Below are positions 57,439-64,000 of a DNA stretch of 64,000 bases, one piece after another. The stretch is from Molanna angustata (Eukaryota > Arthropoda > Insecta > Trichoptera > Molannidae): NCBI GenBank assembly GCA_963576475.1, contig OY754980.1:28261486-28325485 (forward strand). Direction: 5' to 3'. The notes beneath the pieces are model-generated. The model did not search any database, was not told the origin of the DNA, and saw nothing but the letters and a program-made list of their open reading frames with translations. The stretch's first letter is position 1, and each line of letters opens with the position of its first letter. The position numbers were made by a program, and so were the translations under genes.

Positions 57439-58295
57439 GTGTGTGTGTGTTTGTCTCACGCCTTCTGAAAAACCAAGAGCATCTAAAAATCTAATTTAAG
57501 TGCGAACATGTACCAGTATACCTGATGCAGTGTCACGCTAAAAAGAATGCGATAAAAATGCTGAATTTTAAAAATATTTAAATAATTATTTTTTTCATAC
57601 AAAATTTTCCAAGTCATATCTGTCAAAAAAGTGTACATTTTGCACGCAAATATCTGTTAGTTTAAAAGTTAGAAGTAGGTATTTACACAAAAAAAATATA
57701 TTTTGAAGTATAACTTAGCGTTTAAGTGAAAAACATGGTGAATATTTGGTATAATTATAATGTTTAACTTATTTTTAAAGTAAGCCTTTTGTACATAAAC
57801 GCCGCCATTTTAATATCTTTTCATACAATATTTCATTTTCCCACCGAATGAATATGTTCTTGAAAATAATAAACCTTTGAAATAAATGTAATTATGAAAT
57901 AATAAAATGAAACACAAGACATTACGGCAAGTTTTAAGACATATATTGTAAAAATGTGTTATTTATTAGTAAAGATATAGGCATAATAAAATTGCATAAT
58001 TTGTAAATAATATTTGATTTTTCTGACAATTTTCATTTTTATGGCATCGAACAAACCAATGTAGGTACCTACATATTCAAAAAATGTATCCGAACCATTC
58101 GATATTACTTACGTGTTCGAATCGTTTCCATGGCTACAGAAAGAATGTGATATTCAAATAAAATTTGTTAGGAATCGAATTTATTTAGAAGGTTGTTGTA
58201 GGTAGGTACCTACCTAATACTATTTACTTACAAATCAACAATAATATACCTATACTGATTTCCTATAGGAAAATTATTTTATTTATTTATTTATC
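57131..58295. other. Unassigned AT-rich stretch with a (GT)n run
   Basis: (GT)n microsatellite at 57403-57452. No gene recognised. Confidence 0.5.
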
Positions 58296-58348
58296 AACCG
58301 TTTGTCCGATTATAATGAAACTTTGGTGAATTGTCGAGCGTATGCCCA

Positions 58349-58975
58349 GGATGGTTTTTGGATTTAAACTTTTTTCTTATTCTTCTTCTTCTTCGTGTAT
58401 TTGGTCGTTTTACCTATGAAGGGGGAGTATCCTGGGAAAAGAAGGTCCGACTGTCCCTCCATCTCTTCACAGGTCTTCCAGGACGGGTTCTGCATATAAA
58501 CTTTTTTCTTCTTTTTCTTCAACGTGTACTTGGTCATCTTACCTATGAAGATGAACTATCCTGGGAGATGAAGGTCCAATTTTCCTTCCATCTCTTCGCA
58601 GGTTTCTGGATTTAAACTTTTTTCTTCTTCTTCTTCATCGTCTATTTGGTCATTTTACCTTTGAAGGTGGACTAACCTGGGAGAAGAATGTCCAATTTTC
58701 CTTCCATCTCTTCGCAGGTATCTGGATTTAAACTTATTTCTTCTTCTTCTTCTTCATCGTGTATTTTTGGTCATTTTACCTATGAAGTTGGAGAATCCTG
58801 GGAGAAGAAGGTCCAACTGTCCTTCCATCTCTTCGCAGGTATCTGGGTTTAAACTTTTTTCTTCTTCTTCGTGTATTTAGTCATTTTACCTATTAAGTAG
58901 AGCATCCTGGGAAAAGAATGTTCTTTCATCTCTTCGCGGTTCTTCCAGGATGGTTTCTGGATTTAAACTTTTCTT
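58349..58975. repeat. Tandem array 1: ~120-bp units, about five copies
   Basis: Each unit runs GGATTTAAACTTTTTTCTTC, (CTT)n, GTGTATTTGGTCATTTTACC, TATGAAGGTGGAGTATCCTG, GGAGAAGAAGGTCC and TTCCATCTCTTCGCAGG. TTTAAACTT anchors lie near 58362, 58498, 58611, 58729, 58849 and 58961. The 94-codon frame across it is a repeat artefact. Confidence 0.9.
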
Positions 58976-59152
58976 AACCGACTGATGGGACGGGATGTAA
59001 TGAAGGGAAGGGATGCACTAAAGGGCCTGAAGGGACGGGAGGTATAAAACTGCCTGAAGGGACGGAAGGTAGTGAAGGGTCTGATGGGAAGGGACGTAAT
59101 GAGGGATTAAAGGGACGGGAGGTACTGAAGGGCCTGAAGCGGCGGGTCCTGG
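58976..59152. repeat. Tandem array 2: purine-rich, GAAGGGACGGGAGGTA type
   Basis: Repeats of CTGAAGGGACGGGAGGTA and variants (CTGATGGGAAGGGACGTAAT, AAAGGGCCTGAAGGGACGGG), spaced about 18 or 36 bases. Strong G/C strand asymmetry. Confidence 0.8.
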
Positions 59153-59640
59153 AGTCTAATTCTGTTTCTTCTTAATTTTATGTAGACCTTTAGGGCAGTT
59201 TTTATACAAACTATTTCCTATTGTCTAATTCATCTTCTTCTTCTTTTATGTATTCATTTGGGTCATTTTTTTATAAAAATTATTTCCTTTAGTCTAATTA
59301 TTATTCTTCTTCATTTAAGTACGTAGACTTTTGGGAGAGTTTTAATACAAACTATTTCCAATAGTCTTATTCATTTTCTTTTATGTAGACCTTTTGGTCA
59401 GTATTTATACAAACTATTTCCAATAGTCTAAATATTCTTCTTCTTCTTTTTTGTAGACCTTTGGGTGAGCTTTTATACAATCTATTTCCAATAGTCTAAT
59501 TCTTCTATTAGGTATATGTATTTTTACTTATTTTATGTAGACCATTGGAATAGTTTTTTATACAAACTATTTCTTATAGTCTTATACTTATTTTTCTCTT
59601 TTTTATTTAGTCTTTTGGGTTAGTTTTAAGTCTAATAGTC
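59153..59640. repeat. Tandem array 3: ~65-70-bp units, about seven copies
   Basis: Unit: AGTCTAATTCTTCTTCTTC, TTTTATGTAGACCTTTGGGT, CAGTTTTTATACAAACTATT and TCCAAT. Starts near 59153, 59223, 59292, 59360, 59426, 59492 and 59578, variably diverged. Confidence 0.85.
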
Positions 59641-60415
59641 TATTGTGCAGAAATATTATTAACGATATGCACACTTGATGAAAATACATATGAAATGAAT
59701 GGGATATGGGATGTGACGATATAACCTGCACTAGAATCTTTTCAATACTTTTGTTTAATTAAATTTAAACCATTTATATCATCCTATTTTGAATAATTTT
59801 CAACACCTAATATTTAAAGAATGGGGGTTGTGGCCATTACTGAACTCTTCACAACATTTATATTCAAATTAAAAACTATTTACTATAGTTCAAGTCTTCT
59901 TCTTCTTCGTTAATGAAGACTTTCAGTCAAATTGAGCAAAAATATAATGCACACTTGATGAAAAAATATAAAAACGAATGGGATGTGACCAATACTAGAT
60001 CTTTTCAGTACCTACGTTTGTTTAATCAAATTTTAACCACATTCCAACATCCAAAATTACTAAATTTTCAATAGGTACACATTACAATTTGTTTTCGATG
60101 ATAATATTTAAAAATGGGGGTTGTGGCCAAACCAATCTCTTTACAACGTTGATAAACAGTCATATTTAAAACCATTACGCATAGTCCATGCGAGCAGAAA
60201 TTGTATAAATATTATACTTCATTCACACTTTATAGCAATATATAAAAAAGAATGGGTTCTGGCCATCACTTGAACATTTTACAATACTTAAACTCAATCA
60301 AATTTCAAACCACTTTTCATAGTCTGATATTGCAAAATAATTGGGTGACAATATTATAAAAACGATTGCTTTTTCTTTCACAATTTTACATTCTTGGCCA
60401 ACGGCGGGACATAAA
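59641..60415. repeat. Tandem array 4: ~140-165-bp units with GTTGTGGCCA
   Basis: GCACACTTGATGAAAA at 59670 and 59950. TGGGGGTTGTGGCC at 59822 and 60115, and TGGGTTCTGGCCATCACTTG at 60251. Each is followed by a CT-rich word, ACAACxTT and TCAAATTT-AAACCA. About five diverged units. Confidence 0.65.
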
Positions 60416-60421
60416 AGCTAG

Positions 60422-61093
60422 TAACAAATAAAAATTATAGATACCTACATACACAATATGTATGTATATGCGTATCATGATGACTTCAATTCGATTTTTT
60501 TAATCTGTGTACAATAGTTAAGATACTTTAAAAAAATGCAAATAGGTACAACCTATATGTCTCCTGTGAAATATAATAAAATGTACACTGCTAGCCCTAG
60601 AACAGGTTTACCTAGTTGGGCAGCAGTTGTCTATTTTTAATGACGATTATTTAAATGGTGTGATAAATATATAAATTTAAACTTTTTTAAATTAAAAAAG
60701 ATACAATTATGATACATATAGGTCCCTATAATTGAATACAGAAAATTAAATAGGTTTAATGAATATAAAATACATAGATACACATAAAATATACTTATTT
60801 GAGTAGGTAGGTACCTACCTATAATGGTAATGATACCTACCTGTTAGTGATTGAATGTTTATTCCAATATCATGCACAAACGAATTCATTATTAACATAT
60901 GAGGGGAAGTATATTTACAAAACCGTTGTTAAGTACAAAAGTAAACAGTTATTAACTAAGTATTTCATAATAATTTGCTGTGTACCTACCTATAATATTT
61001 ATCATAGGTAATAGGTATATTTTAAGTGAATACTATTTTTTGATTATTTTAAAAAAATATCAATGACTAGCCTTTATGACGTTTAGATTATAT
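60422..61093. other. AT-rich stretch with a LINE 3'-end copy
   Basis: 60535-60690 is the LINE tail also seen, inverted, at 17836-18045 (TGCAAATAGGTACAACCTAT, GCTAGCCCTAGAACAGGTTT, GACGATTATTTAAATGGTGT, GATAAATATATAAAT). The remainder has TAGGTACCTACC words and no gene. Confidence 0.55.
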
Positions 61094-61116
61094 ACCAACT
61101 TAGAGGCTTCGCAGCA

Positions 61117-61304
<188 letters not shown>

Positions 61305-61732
61305 ACTTACTCAGAATTCGGTCAAACTTTTGATCCGTTCAATTGACCGAACCCAAAATTTCAGAATATATAGATAGTTATAGGCCTACAAAACTTTTAT
61401 ACTCAGAACTTTTATTTTTTTTTTCAGCCAGAAATTATCAACTTTTGAAATTTTACTTAATTTTTCCATTTATCTCGGAAACTAGAATGCTGAAATTTGG
61501 ATAAATATAGACAAATACAAAATCTCAAATTCATTTTTTCAAAAAATTCCGGAGTTTCTCAAACATTTTTTATTAAGAAAAATGCTTTTTTTATTATTAA
61601 TTTATCAGTTTAACTGCCTATATTTCCAAATATTTTAAAAATATCGAAAAAAGCCGAAACACCCCAACTAGATAATTTAATTTTCTATAAAAAATATCAG
61701 AATTACCTATAGTAGTACATTTTTTATTGAAT

Positions 61733-61822
61733 TTTTTATTTTAATTTTTAATTTTTATTTTAATTTTTAATTTTTATTTTAATTTTTAATTTTTATTTTA
61801 ATTTTTAATTTTTTATTTAAAT
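61733..61822. repeat. 21-bp minisatellite
   Basis: About four copies of TTTTAATTTTTAATTTTTAT. Absent from repeat K copy 1, which has a simple T-run at that place (51627-51636). Confidence 0.85.
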
Positions 61823-62370
61823 TGAATTTAGTGACGACATCGTTTCATACAATTTGTAAGGCAGTCGCCTGTACACAATATCTCACTCAATAGTTTGATA
61901 CCTACTTAATCTCCAAAAATACATACATACAATCATGCTGTTTTCATATTCTGTGAAGGAAAAACAGACTGACCTCCAAACTATCCTATCCTGACATACA
62001 TAGGTAGGTACCGACATGTTTTATATAGAAAACAATATATCTTAAAATAATTATTAATTTGTGTTTAAGTTTTGTAGGTACGTATTCTTCAATTATCCAT
62101 CTAAATAGCCATGGACAGTTGGATCTCATGTGTTACATGCAACTAGTTTATAAATAATCCATAGCAATCTTGTCACTATCATATAAGTAGGTAAGTAATT
62201 TAATTGTTTCCACATTGATCTCAATAATGTTATTAAAATTACGTCGCCTAGGTGTTGAATACATAAACGAAAAGTTCTTTTCATATATCGTGTTTCTTTT
62301 CTTTTCTGTGTTCATTGATTGATATTGGATGTTATCTTTGCTTTTTTTGTCTTTATATAATTCTTACTCA

Positions 62371-62703
62371 AAGATTTTTATTATAATATACTAGGTGCAG
62401 TAGATAGGTAATCCGTGCAAAAAGTGAGTCATGGAATATCGCGCGTTTGACGTTTTGGTTGGCAACATATTGCAGTTTTCCATATATTTTAACACTTCCT
62501 AGATGTACCTACTCTAAATCTTAATAAACAAAGTGTTTTTTTCGACAAACAAATCCGAAAACAATTCACATTAGTCGTTATTCTCTATAGAAAAACGATG
62601 TGGTCTGAAAACAAAACGTCAAAAATCCCCCGGAAAATGCCTCACATCGATTCATACAAAATTTGCCAACTACGACATCTAGTATATTATAGTAAAAATC
62701 TAT
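62371..62703 (+). mobile_element. TIR MITE, family H, copy 3
   Basis: AGATTTTTATTATAATATAC ... CATATTGCAGTTTTCCATAT ... ATTCTCTATAGAAAAACGAT ... TAGTATATTATAGTAAAAAT. Same order as 20135-20473; the stretch before GTCTGAAAACAAAACGTC differs. Confidence 0.8.
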
Positions 62704-62886
62704 GTTCCTACTGTGTAAATTTGTTCTTTATTCAATTTATTTATTTTTTTGTAGGTATGTAAGAAATGATCTTTTTTTACATTTAAATAAAATATACATA
62801 GGTACCTACATACATACCAATAACTTTGTTTTAAATCAATGATTGTATTACCTTGCGAAAGAAATCATTTGAATCCCGGGAGGGTG

Positions 62887-63001
62887 GGGGCAAGTCCGGT
62901 CAAACAGTGAAATCAAAACCTTCATAATTACCCATATCATGGATTTAATTATGGGTAATCATGAGGGTTTTGATTTCATTGTTTGACTAGACTTGCCCCC
63001 C
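62887..63001. mobile_element. Foldback MITE, short variant of the GGGGGGCAAGTCTGGT family
   Basis: 115-bp palindrome: GGGGGCAAGTCCGGTCAAAC to its complement ending TAGACTTGCCCCCC, centred at ATGGATTTAATTATGGGT. It lacks the inner AGTTCTATAATATCTT segment found in the ~186-bp members. Confidence 0.85.
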
Positions 63002-64000
63002 AGAATTCAACTGATTCCTTTGACTTACTAATATAATGTTCTAATCTTTCTTTGCAATAATTCAAAGAATTAATGGAAATAATACCTAATGTAAATGAAT
63101 TAAGATCTATATGAGACAACGAAGAAGAAGCAGAAGAGGTGAAGTTTGTGTAGGTAATGTGAGGCGGGGTGAAGGGTATAACACGCTTCTGCACTCTAGC
63201 GGTAGCAATGGTAAACATTGAGTCCATGTCACAGACTAATACCTCAACTTGATTATTTGTTATCGTAGGAACTAATTGAATTGCCAGCCTGCCATACATA
63301 GGTACCTACCTACATTTACATAGGTATACTTATATAGGTCTAGGTATATACCTACCTAGGCACCTATTTACTGAGACGATTACTGAATACAAAGTCGTGG
63401 AAAAATATAAATTATATTCAAATAATTATAAATGAAAACTATTTATAACATATTTATAAGTAGGTACCTACATCTCTATTTGGCAATCAGTAAATCAGTG
63501 AACGACGAAAAGACATATATTTATTTATTTATTTAATTACCTACCTACAATACGAGTGTGTTATGGCAACACTGAACTTTCCACATTATGTTAGTGTAAT
63601 ACGCATCTTGAAAGGTTTACAATCTCTAAATGTAGGTACCTACTTATTATTTAATAGATTTTAAATACATACCTATATATGATGATGTCGAAAGCAGTGT
63701 CGCTTATATGTTTCAATCATCACAAAACTAGGAAAGCCTGCGTTATCATGATGGCTATTTTATTCCCATATACCTAAGCATAAATATAAAACATTGAATA
63801 AAATAATTAAAAAACTAGTTGATAAATAAACGAATTTGGAGTTGGTAGCTGTACAGGTACGTAAATATATTCGGAAGTCTTCTTAAAGAAATTCCAGAAT
63901 CTTCATTCCCCTTAGCGCTTTTGTCCCGTTTCTATCGGGGTACGCTTTGACCATGATCCTGGAATTGGCGAGTCTGGTTATTAGTTAGGTATTAGATACA
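63002..64000. other. Unassigned right end; one unrecognised minus frame in a GC-richer segment
   Basis: A minus frame of 107 codons (63299-62976) reads MYGRLAIQLVPTITNNQVEV, DMDSMFTIATARVQKRVIPF and later LNSFTLGIISINSLNYCKER. Its last residues run into the foldback MITE at 62887-63001. I do not recognise it; a degraded element ORF or a chance frame is possible. The GTxxTGGCAACACTGAAC motif is at 63553. No other structure seen to the window end. Confidence 0.35.

Larger units (their letters stand above)
58296..60421 (+). mobile_element. Tandem-repeat-rich element ending ...AAAAGCTAG-T (Helitron-like candidate)
   Basis: Starts near TTTATCAACCGTTTGTCCGA, TTATAATGAAACTTTGGTGA and ends GGCGGGACATAAAAGCTAG followed by T. 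A CTAG-T end and this kind of AACCGTTTGTCCGAT start are familiar from common lepidopteran repeats (memory, not searched). Nearly the whole interior consists of four tandem-repeat arrays, listed separately. No protein. Confidence 0.45.

Noticed and set aside
58331..58615. 94-codon frame with repeated FLILLLLRVFGRFTYE-like units
   Set aside because: It follows the 120-bp tandem array; other units are out of frame or carry stops.

Overview
The window is AT-rich animal DNA that fits a lepidopteran (moth or butterfly) genome. Signs are the very frequent TAGGTACCTACC-type words, several families of tRNA-derived SINEs, short foldback MITEs, 3' ends of many truncated LINEs and long AT microsatellites. 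There are no bacterial-style operons. The only host-gene coding sequence I can support is one 96-bp exon on the minus strand (47647-47742). It encodes residues 13-44 of an NK2-class homeodomain, closest from memory to scarecrow/NKX2-1, with good splice sites on both sides and an intron at the common Q44/V45 position. No other exon of this gene was recognised, so most or all of the window is probably its introns, at least 47 kb on one side and 16 kb on the other. A few unique, GC-richer islands in between (about 29.3, 30.3, 49.9, 53.2, 55.5 and 63.1 kb) are candidate regulatory sequence.

The most striking object is a young LTR retrotransposon at 38298-44258. Its two 764-bp LTRs show no difference by eye, and it is flanked by a 4-bp CTAC target duplication. 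It has an 18-nt primer binding site matching the 3' end of tRNA-His and an uninterrupted 1138-codon Ty3/gypsy pol frame (RT, RNase H, integrase). Gag and the catalytic half of the protease are missing. In their place, in antisense orientation, is the 5' UTR plus the first ~101 codons of the host oligosaccharyltransferase subunit STT3B. The STT3B segment meets the primer binding site through a 7-8 base overlap (ATCCTGG). That suggests the plus-strand strong-stop DNA mis-annealed to STT3B mRNA and copied it to its 5' end. The result is a chimeric element whose LTR transcript would carry antisense STT3B RNA.

The rest is layered transposon debris. Left third (1-18 kb): SINEs, a hAT MITE nested in a foldback MITE (2.1-2.5 kb), a TIR element (5.7-6.6 kb), LINE tails, a 755-bp (AT)n run (11.2-12.0 kb) and a 1.4-kb hAT (12.1-13.5 kb). 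Middle (18-38 kb): an inverted-dimer MITE, a 687-bp hAT (23.4-24.1 kb), doubly nested foldback MITEs (27.6-28.0 kb), a hAT invaded by a second TIR element (32.3-34.4 kb), a pogo/Tigger-like element keeping the zinc-finger tail of its transposase (34.9-36.2 kb) and an antisense jockey-like LINE with one nonsense codon (36.6-37.7 kb). Right (44-64 kb): LINE 3' fragments, the homeobox exon, two copies of an ~850-bp repeat with different microsatellites, palindromic MITEs, and a 2.1-kb region of four successive tandem-repeat types (58.3-60.4 kb).

TE class names rest on motifs, terminal repeats and target duplications read by eye. No database search was possible.
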